From Schistocerca nitens (taxonomy: Eukaryota; Arthropoda; Insecta; Orthoptera; Acrididae): a stretch of DNA of 64,000 nucleotides. This document shows, in pieces, positions 32,337 through 42,760 of this stretch (position 1 is its first letter; each line of letters begins with the position of its first letter). The position numbers and the translations under genes are program-made. The notes beneath the pieces were generated by a model. It was given only the letters and a program-made list of their open reading frames with translations, did no database searches and was not told where the DNA came from. The stretch is from NCBI RefSeq assembly GCF_023898315.1, contig NC_064614.1, positions 1,050,350,432-1,050,414,431 of the forward strand, given 5' to 3'.

Positions 32337-33372
32337 TAGATTTACAGTTGCCAATAATGCATGTTATGCAAATTAACATTTCCATGGTTCGTGACTGCAG
32401 TTTCCTCAGTAAATAAAAATAACATTAATAAATGTGTAATCGCTCTGAGTCTGAAGTTGAGCCCATCGGTAGAATTCAGCGCGACGCATACAATCCGTAC
32501 CAGTTAATTCTTGGTGGAGACTGATACGGCAAGGATGATATTTATGGCTATGCAGAACACTTACAGCACTACTCTGGCTCATGTCAGATTCCCTTGCAGT
32601 GTGACGTGAACGAACACAAGGATTTCGAAGAACAGTGGCAAGAGTACGGATTTCCGTTTCCTCGTTAGTAACCTTCCTTAGCCGGATGTGTTTCTGTTGC
32701 GTTAAAGATCCAGTTGTTCTCAATTTATCATACACATATTTAAATGTACGACGTGTAGGGTGAGTACGTTGAGGATATCTTTCAGCGTATAAATCTCTAG
32801 CTCTCACTGAATTTCGTTGGCATTCTCCGAAATAATACATCATTCACATTCGCGTGAATCGATGATACTAGTCTTACCGTTCCTATTAGTGTTGTATTGT
32901 GTAACCATCGAATGGTGTTTACATGTCAGTGGCACGTTAGATAGTTATGCGGTATTCGGCGAATGTTTACTACTTGCACGATATACGAGAGAGAGAGTTG
33001 TCAGAGCAATCGATGATAAGAAGATTGCAGCACTGCATTGATACCAACGGTCATCACTTCGAACACCTTCTGTAAATGGACATTCATACCTCGTTTTTGA
33101 CCTTCATTGACCTTCAAAGACCTTTTTGTTACACATCATTGGATTCATCTCGATAGCCGCTGTCAGAAAATGAATACCAAACTATAGCATCCCATTTAAA
33201 AAAAAAACTAAGTTGACCTTCATATCTCTGGCGCGACCCCACCTAGCTACAAAAAATCAATGTCATATTATGGCCCCCGTTGTGCCATGCAACATTTGTC
33301 CCACAAACATTTCAGTTCCTCTCATACTTTCGGGATTATTCTAGGTGGCAATTGTTAACGACTCAACCTGTA

Positions 33373-34140
33373 TTTTACGTATTATTATTCACTGGATTCC
33401 TGTCCATAATGCTTTATGAGAACTTCTGAATTAGACTAGAAGAAATCATTGACACAAAAGAAATTTGCTGAAGCCATGTGTAGTATTCTAGCACACACCT
33501 CTTACATACTTCTGTAAAGTGAATGATTGTGACAATGTAACGTCGTCGCTGGGCTACTGAACGGTAAAAAACTGAGTTACACTTATCTTACTTAAACCAT
33601 TAAGATCTGGTAAATATTTAACATACGTACTGAAATGAAACATTTTTAAAAATAAATAAATAAATAAAAACAGAATAGGCCAAGACAGAAAATAGGGATC
33701 TACTGTACGTAACAAATTGCCAAAATGGTCAATAAATGAAGAGGACAGTTTAAAATACAATGTGAAATGTTACTCCAAAAAGGTACAGCCATTAGAACCT
33801 GACTTAAACTGTAAGCGTATGAAACGGAAAACTAAAAGAAATCTCAGTACTATCAACAGCAATTAAAATTATTACTTGATACGTGTCATTCTATGCGGCC
33901 TCCTAAGTTTCAAACGCGGTGAGAACATTAACAGCAAAATTATAAAATATACTAATTTTTTCCAGATAGTGAAGTCCCGTAAGAACATTCATTGTTTCTA
34001 GCTTATTTGTTTAAATTTCTATCTTTGCAACTTTTTTCCATAAGGCAAGTACATGTTTTATATATTGCAATGCAACAGCAAGATTGATATATGCGGCTAC
34101 AAAACATACTCCAAAAAAAAAGTATGTGATAAGTATCGGC
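33373..34140. other. Unassigned AT-rich stretch
   Basis: It includes an A-rich (AAAT)n-like run near 33650-33668. No recognisable frame or repeat terminus. Confidence 0.5.
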
Positions 34141-34500
34141 ATAGGCAAAGGTCCCGAGTTCGAGTCTCGGTCGGGCACACACTTTCAATCTGCCAGGAAG
34201 TTTCATATCAGCGCACACTCCGCTGCAGAGTGAAAATCTCATTCTGGAAACATCCCCCAGGCTGTGGCTAAGCCATGTCTCCGCTATAGCCTTCCTTTCA
34301 GGAGTGCTAGTTCTGCAAGGTTCGCAGGAGAGCTTCTGTAAAGTTTTGAAGGTAGGAGACGAGATACTGGCAGAAGTAAAGCTGTGAGTACCGGGCGTGA
34401 GTCGTGCTTCGGTAGCTCAGATGGTAGAGCACCTGCCGGCGAAAGGCAAAGGTCCCGAGTTCGAGTCTCGGTCGGGCACACAGTTTTAATCTGCCAGGAA
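34141..34500 (+). repeat. tRNA-like tandem unit, period 301 bp
   Basis: The block GGCAAAGGTCCCGAGTTCGA occurs at about 34145 and again 301 bp later. Each is followed by a CACACA(G/C)TTT-type junction and AATCTGCCAGGAAGTTTCA. The intervening sequence (TCAGCGCACACTCCGCTGCA, CAGGCTGTGGCTAAGCC and so on) links the two tRNA-like parts. The first tRNA-like part is truncated at its 5' side; the second is complete. This is a short remnant of a tandem or composite tRNA-derived repeat. Confidence 0.85.
34404..34479 (+). pseudogene. tRNA-like sequence with CGA anticodon position
   Basis: It can fold as a tRNA: the acceptor GTGCTTC pairs with GGGCAC through wobble pairs, D-arm TAGCTCAGATGGTAGAG is typical, anticodon stem TGCC/GGCA encloses GGCGAAA, and the T arm CCGAGTTCGAGTCTCGG has a perfect 5-bp stem. 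The triplet in the anticodon position is CGA. The universal U33 is G and the acceptor is imperfect, so I regard it as a tRNA-derived repeat and not a functional tRNA gene. A box and B box (GAGTTCGAGTC) are intact and could bind TFIIIC. Confidence 0.7.
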
Positions 34501-35319
34501 GTTTCAAATTTGTGATTATTTTGAAATATTGCATTCCATATTCATACCCATTCATGTGCAACATATGGTCTGTTCTTATATCTAGATAACAGACTAAAAG
34601 AAAATAGCAAATAAATAAATATAAAGGTACGTGGAGGATTTAAGAAGCACACTATCACTTGCAGAGAGGGCGTTCCTTGCAGACAGAACCTTGTAGTAAG
34701 CCTTCAGCCTTCAGCCTTATTTAATAATGTAAATCGGCAGTAAGAAAGGGTATCATTATCTGGAGCAATATCGAAAAAGAGGAGACTCTAAGCGTTTAGG
34801 TGATGTTACTGATGGATGATGTCTTGTATGTGGATCTTGTAAGATCAGAAATGGGCAGTTTCTTCTTAGAATCAATGGTAAAATGTATATTTGGAAAAAA
34901 CTGACTCAAAGAAGGGAAAGGGTGGTGGGACATGTCTTAATATAAATATCTAATAATTAGACAAACATAACACAGGATGTTTGACTCTTTTCAACGAACT
35001 GAGGGAATACAGGGAATTGAAATAAACCCAATAAACATAGGTCCGGAAACAAATGAATTTTCCGATTTGACGAATGACGACTGAGTACATGAACACCTTG
35101 TAACAGGATTACTGAGGATACAAACTGCTGATATACACTTGAGGACAAACACTTTACACCCTATTCAAGTGTTTCACATGCCCGCTTTGTATTTCAAGCA
35201 GTCTCTTCAGTGAACGTTCATAATACTCAGGCGTGTTCCATATGGATTGACAGTAACCCACACTGCATTCCCAGAGATCATCAACATTATCAACAGGGCT
35301 GGAATGCTCCAAATGCTTG
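34501..35319. other. Mostly unassigned, with a possible LINE tail remnant
   Basis: At 34840-34945 the plus strand reads NGQFLLRI and then WKKLTQRRERVVGHVL, which resembles the W-x-x-L-x-RR-x-R-x-x-GH-x-LR block near the C-terminus of RTE-like LINEs (compare LINE C). It is isolated and short. Nothing else in this stretch was recognised. Confidence 0.4.
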
Positions 35320-35635
35320 AAATAATACAGAAACGTCCATTGGGTTCATGACAATGCACTTATAAGGGCCACAGGATTGGAGAGCTCCGACTGATACACG
35401 TGCTGTCGATTATTCTTCCTACTTTAAATAATACAAAAAAGTCAAATGGGTTGACGACGATGCACTTATGAGTCCATAGGATTGGAGAGCTACGACTGAT
35501 ACACTTGTCGTCGACTATTCGTCCTACGTCAAATAGTACAAAAAAGTGCATTGGGTTGACGACGATGCACTTATGAGGCCATAGGATTCGAGAGCTACGA
35601 CTGATACACTTGTCGTCGATTATTCGTCATACATA
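35320..35635. repeat. Tandem repeat, ~105-bp period, three units
   Basis: TGCAC-TTAT-AG anchors occur at 35355, 35461 and 35566 (spacing 106 and 105). Each unit contains AGGATTGGAGAGCT(A/C)CGACT, a GATACAC(T/G)TG(T/C)(C/T)GTCGA block and an A-rich run. Units 2 and 3 are nearly identical and unit 1 is more diverged. The minus-strand 63-residue frame with a 35-residue period is a by-product of the 105-bp unit. Confidence 0.9.
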
Positions 35636-36036
35636 TCGCCGAACAACCACACGAAAGTGTGCCAGAGCACCACCATGCAAGTACCAGATACGCATCCTCG
35701 CTTCCTTGCACCATAAAGAACATCGTCTAGACATAGCTTAAATATGAATCAGTGTAGCTATTAGCGGAGATCGTATAAAATGTCATACAGAATTGTATGA
35801 GATTACCCGTCAGATGTGAACAGAAAAAGGCAATTTATAATAGTAGCTCTGTCCACCACGTGTTGCTGTGGCTCAGTCTGGTTGAATGGGAAAGAAAGAA
35901 AAAAAAAGCACACTTTCTAGTATGTATGGGAACTGGGTGTATGCCCCAACATCCTTCTACACCCCCCTTCCCTCCCCGTTCCTGTTAATAATGTCCTGAC
36001 CCTCTATTGGTTCATCTCCTCCTGCTTCCCCCCTCT
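35636..36036. other. Unassigned, ends in a pyrimidine-rich tract
   Basis: No gene found. From about 35950 the plus strand becomes rich in C and T, leading into the tract that received the solo LTR. Confidence 0.5.
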
Positions 36037-36041
36037 CTCTG

Positions 36042-36526
36042 TGTGGTGTCACCGCCAGACACCACACTTGCTAGGTGGTAGCCTTTAAATCGGCCGCGGT
36101 CCATTAGTATACGTCGGACCCGCGTGTCGCCACTGTCAGTGATCGCAGACCGAGCGCCGTCACACGGCAGGTCTAGAGAGACTTACTAGCACTCGCCCCA
36201 GTTGTACAGCCGACGTTCATAGCAGTGGTTCACTGACAATTACGCTCTCATTTGCCGAGACGATAGTTAACATAGCCTTCAGCTACGTCATTTGCTACGA
36301 CCTAGCAAGGCGCCATTACCCGTGTATATTGAAATGGAAATTATGTACAGTCAAGAGAGATGTACACCGATTGTGGATTAAAGTTAAGTATTCTACCAGT
36401 ACCTCCTGTTTTGCTAGTCTTATTTCTCTGACCTGTTCCAGACCTCACGCCAGTCTGCGTGTAATTAAACGCGTGCATTTCGGCCTCCTCTAGCAACACG
36501 GTGTTGGCTCTTCTGCCAACACTACA
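36042..36526 (+). repeat. Solo LTR, 485 bp
   Basis: It starts TGTGGTGTCACCGCCAGACA and ends TGCCAACACTACA. The 5-bp duplication CTCTG flanks it (36037-36041, 36527-36531). A family of such LTRs is common in this group (recognition from memory). It lies in a C/T-rich low-complexity tract that continues on both sides. Confidence 0.93.
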
Positions 36527-36531
36527 CTCTG

Positions 36532-37082
36532 CTTATCGCCTCCTTTCCGCTCTATGTCAGTCTTCTCCTCCACCTCTCTCAACGTCTTCTCCTGCCTCCT
36601 CTTTCTGTCCATCTCCTTTCCGCTCTTTACGTCCATTTCGTCCCATCCCTCTGTCCATATTCCGTCCGCCCCCCCCCCCCCCCTCTCCCACCTTGAGCCT
36701 TGTGTATTGCTATAGCAAATTCAGATTCAGTAGCAGTAGTTAAATTAAAAGCAGGTAAGGCAGAAATACAACTTACCGTTTTGTGTGAAAACCATCTGCG
36801 AGGATGAAAATAAAGCAATACATCGTTGTCTATACAATTTGTGGTTAGAAATATGAATAATATGAAGAATATATATGGAAAAAACAATTTTGTCAAATGG
36901 TTTGAATTCCCAGCACCTACAGTTAAAACTGTCTTCGACAAAGGAAAAAAAACTGCACATTTTTACAGCAGTCCACAACAGAGCATTTTATTTCTGTCAG
37001 TTTTAACGGCAAACCTGGACATTTTTGTTTAAGAAATTCTGTCTATGGCTTATGTCCCTCTAAATCTTTAGGAGACTATCAG
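36532..37082. other. Polypyrimidine tract, then unassigned DNA
   Basis: 36532-36695 is a C/T-rich low-complexity tract including a run of about 14 C at 36670-36683. The rest (36700-37082) is AT-rich with short overlapping frames and no domain. Confidence 0.6.
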
Positions 37083-37297
37083 ATAAAATTTGAAGAAAAT
37101 AGGTCAAGAAATTATTGAGATGTTTTGCTAACAACTTGAAGTAAATTGTTCCAGCACTTTTTGAGATTCCTAGTAGGAATCTCATAAAGTACTGGAACAA
37201 TTCACTTAATTTTTTTACGCATTACTGTAACAAAGCTTCTGAAATGTTGTTAGCAAAAATCTCGATAGTTTGTTGACCTTTTTCTTTCTAATTTTAT
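37083..37297. repeat. Foldback (long inverted repeat) element
   Basis: The left arm (37083-37171) and the right arm (37174-37297) are inverted copies: AATTGTTCCAGCACTTTTTG against the inverted AATTGTTCCAGTACTTTATG, GAGATTCCTA at the centre, and GCTAACAAC further out on both arms. The right arm carries an extra ~40 bp (AGAAGCTTTGTTACAG region). It has no coding capacity. It ends next to the TA that begins the DD41D element at 37299. Confidence 0.8.
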
Positions 37298-37298
37298 A

Positions 37299-38795
37299 CA
37301 GGCTGAGTTACTTACTATTGCCACCTAGAATAACTCCGGAACTATGATAGTAGCTGAAAATTTTGTGGGACGAATATTGGATGGGACAATGGGGGCAATA
37401 ATACGACGTTGGTTTTTTGTTGCTAGGTGAGGTCGCGTCAGAGATATGAAGGTCAACGTTGTTTCTTAAATGGGATGGTATAGTTCTGTACCTATTTGCT
37501 GATAGTGGCTATCAAGAGGAATCCAATGATGTCTAACAGTAAGGTCTTTGATGGTCAACAAAGGTTAGAAAGGTGGTATGAACGTCCATTTGCAGAAGGT
37601 GTTCGAAGTGATGACCATTAGTATCAATGCAGTGCTGCAATCTTCTTATCGTCGATTGAGTGATATTCCTTATTACTTCGGCACTTATCGAAATATGTGC
37701 TCTGACAATTCTGTCTCATATACCGTGAAATTAGTAAATACTCGCGGAATACAGAGTACGCATCTAACGTGCCATTGACATGTAAACACCATTCGACAGC
37801 TTCGCAATACAACACTAACAGAAACGGTAGGACTACTAATATCCAATCACGCGAATGTGATTTATGTATTCCTTTGAAGAACAAGTGGATTTGCTTCTCA
37901 TTTACGGAGAATGCCAACGAAATTCAGTGGGAGCTAGAGACTTATACTCTGAAAGATTTCCTCATCGTACTCACCCTACATGTCGTACATTTAAATATGT
38001 GTATGATAAATTGAGAACAACTGGATCTTTAACGCAACGGAAACATATCCGGCTGAGGAAAGTTAGTAAAGAGGAAACGAAAATTCGAACTTTTGCCACT
38101 GTTGTTCGAGATCCTGTGTTAGTTCGCGTCAAATCGCAAGGGAATCTGGCATGAGCATTGAACTATGCCGATGGACTCAACTTCGGATTCAGAGGGATTA
38201 CACATTTATTAATTTGATTTTATTTACTGACGAGGTTACGAGGCTACATGCACGGACCATGGAAATGTTCATTTGCATAACATGCGTTATTGGGCAACGG
38301 AAAATCCATGTTATGTATGGTATCAACACGATGAGTGTCCCGCACATTTTTCGCTGATGGCTAGAAATGAGTTGCAGAGACAATTGCCAAAATCGTTGGA
38401 TTGGACGCAGAGATGTGTCGTGGTAGGCTCGTTCGCCAGGCTTGACGCCTCTGGATTCTTTCTTATGCTGGTTCGTAAAAGACATTGTTTATAAAGAAGT
38501 TTTAACTACACCTTAAGATATGCGAGAGAGAACGTTAGCGCTTGTCCTTTGATAAGTACCGAAGTGATAAGGAATACCACTCAATCCATGATAAGAAGAT
38601 TGCAGCACTGCATTGATACCAATGGTCATCACTTCGAACACCGTCTGTCAATGGACGTTCATGCCACCTTTGTGACCTTCATTGACCTCAAAGACCTTAC
38701 TGTTACACATCACTGGATTCGTCTCGATAGCAGCTATCAGAAAATAAATACCAAACTATGCCATCCCATTTAACAATAGTTAGTGATTCACCCTG
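37299..38795 (+). mobile_element. DD41D mariner-like element, second copy
   Basis: Left end CAGGCTGAGTTACTTACTAT at 37299; right end, inverted, CAGGGTGAATCACTAACTAT at 38795; TA outside both (37297-37298, 38796-38797). The left arm is longer than the right because the right one has lost about 135 bp between CCCATTTAACA and ATAGTTAGTG. The left arm also contains an inverted copy of the transposase 3' coding end (37597-37724), as in the element at 30121. About 1.5 kb in total. Confidence 0.9.
37864..38773 (+). pseudogene. DD41D transposase, internally deleted
   Basis: The N-terminus reads YSFEEQVDLLLIYGECQRNS, YSERFPHRTHPTCRTFKYVY and YDKLRTTGSL (DUF4817-type helix-turn-helix). The first catalytic region is degraded to LILFTDEVTRL (about 38215). 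Sequence then jumps from YWATENPCYV to WYQHDECPAHFSLMARNELQ with the second Asp, so the block VNVWCGI...NLNG present in the other copies has been lost near 38305. The third Asp region is garbled (ARLDASGFFLM). The C-terminus SMIRRLQHCIDTNGHHFEH lies in the right arm (38549-38645). It is inactive. Confidence 0.85.
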
Positions 38796-38799
38796 TATA

Positions 38800-39215
38800 T
38801 ATATGGTGTATCATAATTATGGCGTAAATGCATGCAGTTGAAAGTACACGATACTAGAAGCGAAGAAAGCTCACTAAACAAGGTGCTCGAAAATGCATAC
38901 CTTAAGACCTACAAGCAATTTTTCGTCTTCGAGCCTGTGAAACAAATCTATTCTACTGCAAGCACTTTGCTTTCCGTGTTTAGGGAAGTGTCAGTATAGA
39001 TTAAGACAAGAAAAGAAGTCCAGTAAACACGTACTCCAAAATGTATACCTTAAAAGTTATGAGCATTTGTTCATTAGAAGAGTTATGTTTCAAAGTAGCG
39101 AAGATGAAAAAATGCTGATAGCTCTTAACGTATACATTTTAGAGCACATGCTTACTGGACATTTTTTTCTTGTTTTGGTCCATACTGCCACTGTATGCGT
39201 TATGCGTTTACGCAA
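38800..39215. repeat. Inverted-repeat (MITE-like) sequence
   Basis: AAGTCCAGTAAACACGTACTC then AAAATGTATACC (39018-39050) is matched in inverted form by 39130-39170 (read inverted: TGTCCAGTAAGCATGTGCTC, AAAATGTATACG). Arms are about 60 bp or more, enclosing ~60 bp. A more diverged direct copy of the left arm lies at about 38865-38935. No coding capacity. Boundaries are approximate and no duplication was defined. Confidence 0.6.
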
Positions 39216-39221
39216 ACAATC

Positions 39222-39223
39222 AC

Positions 39224-39256
<33 letters not shown>

Positions 39257-39467
39257 TTGGTTCAAATGGCTCTGAGCACTATGGGACTTAACATCTTAGG
39301 TCATCAGTCCCCTAGAACTTAGAACTAGTTAAACTTAACTAACCTAAGGACATCACACACATCCACGCCCGAGGCAGGATTCGAACCTGCGACCGTAGCA
39401 GTCGCGCGGTTCCTGACTGACGCGCCCAGAACCGCATGGCCACCGCGGCCGGCAGAGAGAGAGAGAA

Positions 39468-39500
<33 letters not shown>
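39222..39500. repeat. (GA)n microsatellite hosting a SINE
   Basis: The AG repeat runs at 39222-39255 and again at 39454-39500, with the SINE between them. The repeat presumably was continuous before insertion, and the duplication is hidden in it. Confidence 0.9.
39256..39453 (-). repeat. tRNA-SINE, full length
   Basis: Plus-strand start TTGGTTCAAATGGCTCTGAG and end GGCCACCGCGGCCGGC; B box GGTTCGAATCC on the minus strand. Same family as 18874-19074 and 63743-63946. Confidence 0.93.
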
Positions 39501-39503
<3 letters not shown>

Positions 39504-39599
39504 ATATAAAAATACGCACATATTCGGATGCAATGGTGTGTCAATAATTCACGTCAATTGACTGACTACTTTTCGAGTTTTGAGACCACAAACATACTC

Positions 39600-41000
39600 A
39601 GGCTGAATATATCTACTGAATGACTAACTCATCATCGTCCAGCCCAAACTGATAAGGATAGACTCTTCAGATTTGATGAGGGCATGGATCTTATATAGTA
39701 TGCATCTTTTAATGAGGGGTCTTTCGAAATGCCATCCCTAAGGGGGGTAAATGAGGCTGAAAGGCCTTTGAAAGTAAGTCGATATTAATGCTATTTTGAA
39801 GCTTTACCTACGCGATGTTTGGCTTCTCTGTCAGAAAAAAAGAAACACACGCTTCAGCATTTTGGGGACTTAGCCTCTATGGGGTGAATAGTGGTTGAAA
39901 TTCTTTTTGGAAATAAACCGTTGTTAAAGAACTACTAAGTCATTTTGAAAGCTACATCTACGAAAATCGATGTTTGTCTTTTCAGTTAGAAATAAATAAA
40001 TTGTCTCAGTGCTTTTGTAAATTCAACCCCTAATAGGGTGAAATAAGGGATGAAAATTTTTGTGAAAATATTTCATTGTGAAATCATTTTTAAAGCTAAA
40101 TCTATAAAATTTGAATTTAGCTTCTCCATTACAAATAAAAAGATAAGCGTTCCATTGTTTCGAAATACAGCCCCTATGGTGGTGAAATAAGGGATGAAAG
40201 TTTTACGGAAATATTTCATCCAGCGAGCATTTTTGTTGCTAAATTTGGCTTCTCTGTTGGAAATACAAAAAAACTGCATTTCAATTTTTTGTAAACTGAA
40301 CCCCAAGGGGATGAAACAGAGGATGAAATGTTTTAAGAAAATATTTCGTTTTAAAAGCATTTTTGAAGTTAAACGTCTGAAAGCTCGTGTTTGCTTTCTC
40401 GGTAAGGAATGAAAAAAATTACACTTCTTTCGTTGTTTTTGGAAATTTAACACCGAATGGTATGAAAAAGGACTGCACTGATTCACTATCTCATTATCGC
40501 CCAACCCAGAGCGCCAAGCGTAGAAACTTGAAATTTGGAGAGGATGTGGATCTTAAACTGCAGGCATCATTTAAGAATGGATTGTTCGAAATCGCACTTC
40601 TAATGGGAAGAACGAGGGAGTGAACGGATTTAAAAAAATATGTTGGCCTTGAAGTAATTTTGAAACTACAACTAAGATAACTTTTATCTGGTTGACTCAG
40701 TCAGTAATAAAAAAATTACGTCTTTCAGAATTTTTGGAAATTCAGCTACTTAGGAGCTAAAACGGTGGTTGAAAGAATTTTTTAAAATAAATAGTTATTA
40801 AGGAACTAATAAACATTTTTCAAGATACATATATGAAAATTTGTATTGGCTTCTCTGTCAGAAATTAAAAAAAAAAATACTTGTCACTCTGTTTGGAAAT
40901 TCAGTCCCTAAGGAAGTGAAACAGGGGATAAAATTATTAACAAAATATTACGTTATATAAAAAAATTGAAATCTAAATCTATGAAAATTGGTACTGTAAA
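39600..41000. repeat. Degenerate ~145-bp tandem array
   Basis: A line of the type GTGAAA-AGGG-GATGAAA recurs at about 39747, 39890, 40039, 40183, 40311, 40460, 40620, 40765 and 40918 (spacing 128-153). Each unit also has a (T)GGCTTCTCTGTNNGAAAT-like block (for example 40247 and 40850) and a CATTTTTGAAG-like block. A distinct head sequence (CTCATCATCGTCCAGCCCA at 39630, CTCATTATCGCCCAACCCA at 40491, each followed by a GATGNGGATCTTA-like string) starts two sub-arrays about 865 bp apart. No coding potential. Confidence 0.8.
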
Positions 41001-42380
41001 ACCTCCTACGTGGTTAACTTCGCTCCTACTATGAAATGAAATATGAAAAGTGAGCTATGTCGTTGTCAGTATGCACCACCGAAAATCTAAAAGAATGTCT
41101 GGATCCATAAGATACAGAACACTTGTTTGAAGTGTCACAATATGCTTCTAACCCAGTGTCAGGTACTAGTAAACAAATTAAGAAGGGTCAATTGTAGACA
41201 GTGCTTGGTTATCGCTGTGATGAAGACCCATTAGAAGAACAAATTCCCGATGAAAGTTCGGACGAAGATTGGGACTCATACAGAAGACGTCAAATGGAAG
41301 TGTTACGAACATCTACTGAGACGAAGAGAAGCTATCAAAACGACAGGGAAAACCGAATTCCGTCATCAAGGAGATCGGTGTGTTTGTAGCTACACAGTAT
41401 GAAAATAAATACCCTGGTATTATCGGCGATAGTGCAACCATTTATAGCATGATGCCATTTCTTGACCGTTTAAAATGGCCTGTAAATAAACATGTGCTTT
41501 TTCGTAAATGGAATGCTGCAGTTGAAGATATAAACCACTGAAAATGCTTAAGCGAAAGAGATGTTTTCTCTGTGTCAAAGTAGGTCGAAGGTGATGAATT
41601 TGGGAAAAATGTTTTCCTTGTATAGTCACTCATAGTTTGAGGCACCAACTTATGTAATGAAACTTTGGCCTTTTCTACAACAAAACAAACCAAAATTTTG
41701 TTCATGTTTGTTACTCTTTTATGTCTTAAAAAAAGACTGTTGGAAGTCGCTGAATTTTTATTATTTTTGTTCGCGCATAAACGTTGGTTTACATTGATCC
41801 TATAAAATAATACTATAAATTTTAAAGAGGACAAACAATGCGCCAAGCTTTTATCCGGTATTAAAATAATGTTTATATTGCGTGGGGCAAGGAATTCAAT
41901 TTTTAAAACATTATAAAATACACCTTTAGTATCTTTGTATGTTACTAGATAGTTTTAAACTGTTTTATGACAGCTAACCTCTTTTTCAAAAACCATTTGA
42001 CAAAACTACTATGCGTTACATTATTTGGTTGGAAAACCTGTCCAAAAGTGGAGCAAAGTAGCCCTGCTTTACGATATTTCACTTCTCGCTTAGATACAAA
42101 GAAAAGCGTGTTATGTGATGAAAGTGTCTATGATGTCTCGACAAGAGCGTAAAAGCCATGATAATCAAATACCTTGGACTCCAGCTACCAGAACCCGTTT
42201 TTGGTCAGAAATATAGTCGGAAAAGACCAAACTCCTTTGATCTTAATTAGCGTAAAAAGTTTAATGGGTATTAAAATTTGTGAACAAAATAAAAATTCGA
42301 TTAAAAAGAAGTCCGTGCAGATCGCTCTGTGCACGTGAGGGAAACAGCCGGTGTTAAGCTACTTTTTATAGACAAAGATA
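41001..42380. other. Unassigned AT-rich stretch with a short acidic frame
   Basis: The frame 41201-41389 (62 residues) reads EEQIPDESSDEDWDSYRRRQ, an acidic-then-basic composition seen at N-termini of some transposases, but nothing downstream supports it. 41442-41846 holds a 134-residue minus frame without a domain. I do not call a gene. Confidence 0.45.
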
Positions 42381-42382
42381 TA

Positions 42383-42760
42383 CAGGGTTGTCCATTGATA
42401 GTGACCGGGCCAAATATCTCACGAAATAAACATCAAACGAAAAAACTACAAAGAACGAAACTCGTCTAGCTTGAAGGGGGAAACCAGATGGCGCTATGCT
42501 TGACTCGCTAGATGGCGCTGCCATAGGTCAAACGGATATCAACTGCGTTTTTCTAATAGGAACCCCCATTTTTAATACATATTCGTGTAGTACCGGTAGT
42601 AAAGAAATATGAATGTTTTAGTTGGACCACTTTTTTCGCTTTGTGATAGATGGGGCTGTAATAGTCACAAACATATGGCTCACAGCTGTAGACGAATTGT
42701 TGGTAACAGGTAGGTTTTATAAATTAAAATACAGAACTTAGTAAGTGCTATATGATGTAC
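42383..42760 (-). mobile_element. End fragment of a third DD41D-type family
   Basis: It begins CAGGGTTGTCCATTGATAGT after TA (42381-42382). Its ~330 bp match, inverted, the right end and subterminal region of the complete element at 43129-44941, including AACATATGGCTCACAG and GTTGGTAACAGG, which lie inside the long terminal repeat of that element only at its right side. So this is a right-end fragment in opposite orientation; its other end is missing. Confidence 0.82.

Larger units (their letters stand above)
30390..32843 (-). pseudogene. DD41D transposase interrupted by a Tc1 element
   Basis: Transcription direction is minus. The N-terminal half (32406-32843) reads YFGECQRNSVRARDLYAERY and YDKLRTTGSL, the helix-turn-helix domain called DUF4817 in insect transposases, then SVLHSHKYHPCRISLHQEL. 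The Tc1 guest sits in the middle. The second half (30390-30900) has VNVWCGIL, GEGNLNGRKY, YQHDGCPAHFS with the second Asp, and PSPDLTPLDSFLLGF with the third. I count 41 residues from the second Asp to the Asp of TPLD, which fits the rosa-like DD41D mariner group. The first Asp motif is unclear because of mutations near 32400. Frameshifts plus the insertion make it inactive. Confidence 0.85.
30121..33370 (-). mobile_element. DD41D mariner-like element, split by a Tc1 insertion
   Basis: Left end CAGGATGAGTAACTAACTAT at 30121; right end, inverted, CAGGTTGAGTCGTTAACAAT at 33370. TA lies outside both (30119-30120, 33371-33372). The total without its Tc1 guest (30911-32336) is about 1.82 kb. The inverted arms are unusually long, about 300-400 bp, and contain the end of the transposase gene at the left and an inverted copy of it at the right (33010-33070). 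It is of the same family as the element at 37299-38795. Confidence 0.88.

Noticed and set aside
34404..34479. Functional tRNA gene
   Set aside because: G at position 33, an imperfect acceptor stem and a repeat context with a truncated sister copy indicate a tRNA-derived repeat.
35320..35635. CRISPR-like array
   Set aside because: Only three contiguous 105-bp units without regular short repeats and unique spacers, in a eukaryotic context. An ordinary tandem repeat.
39600..41000. Host gene with repeated exons
   Set aside because: Units are AT-rich with stops in all frames, and spacing varies from 128 to 153 bp.
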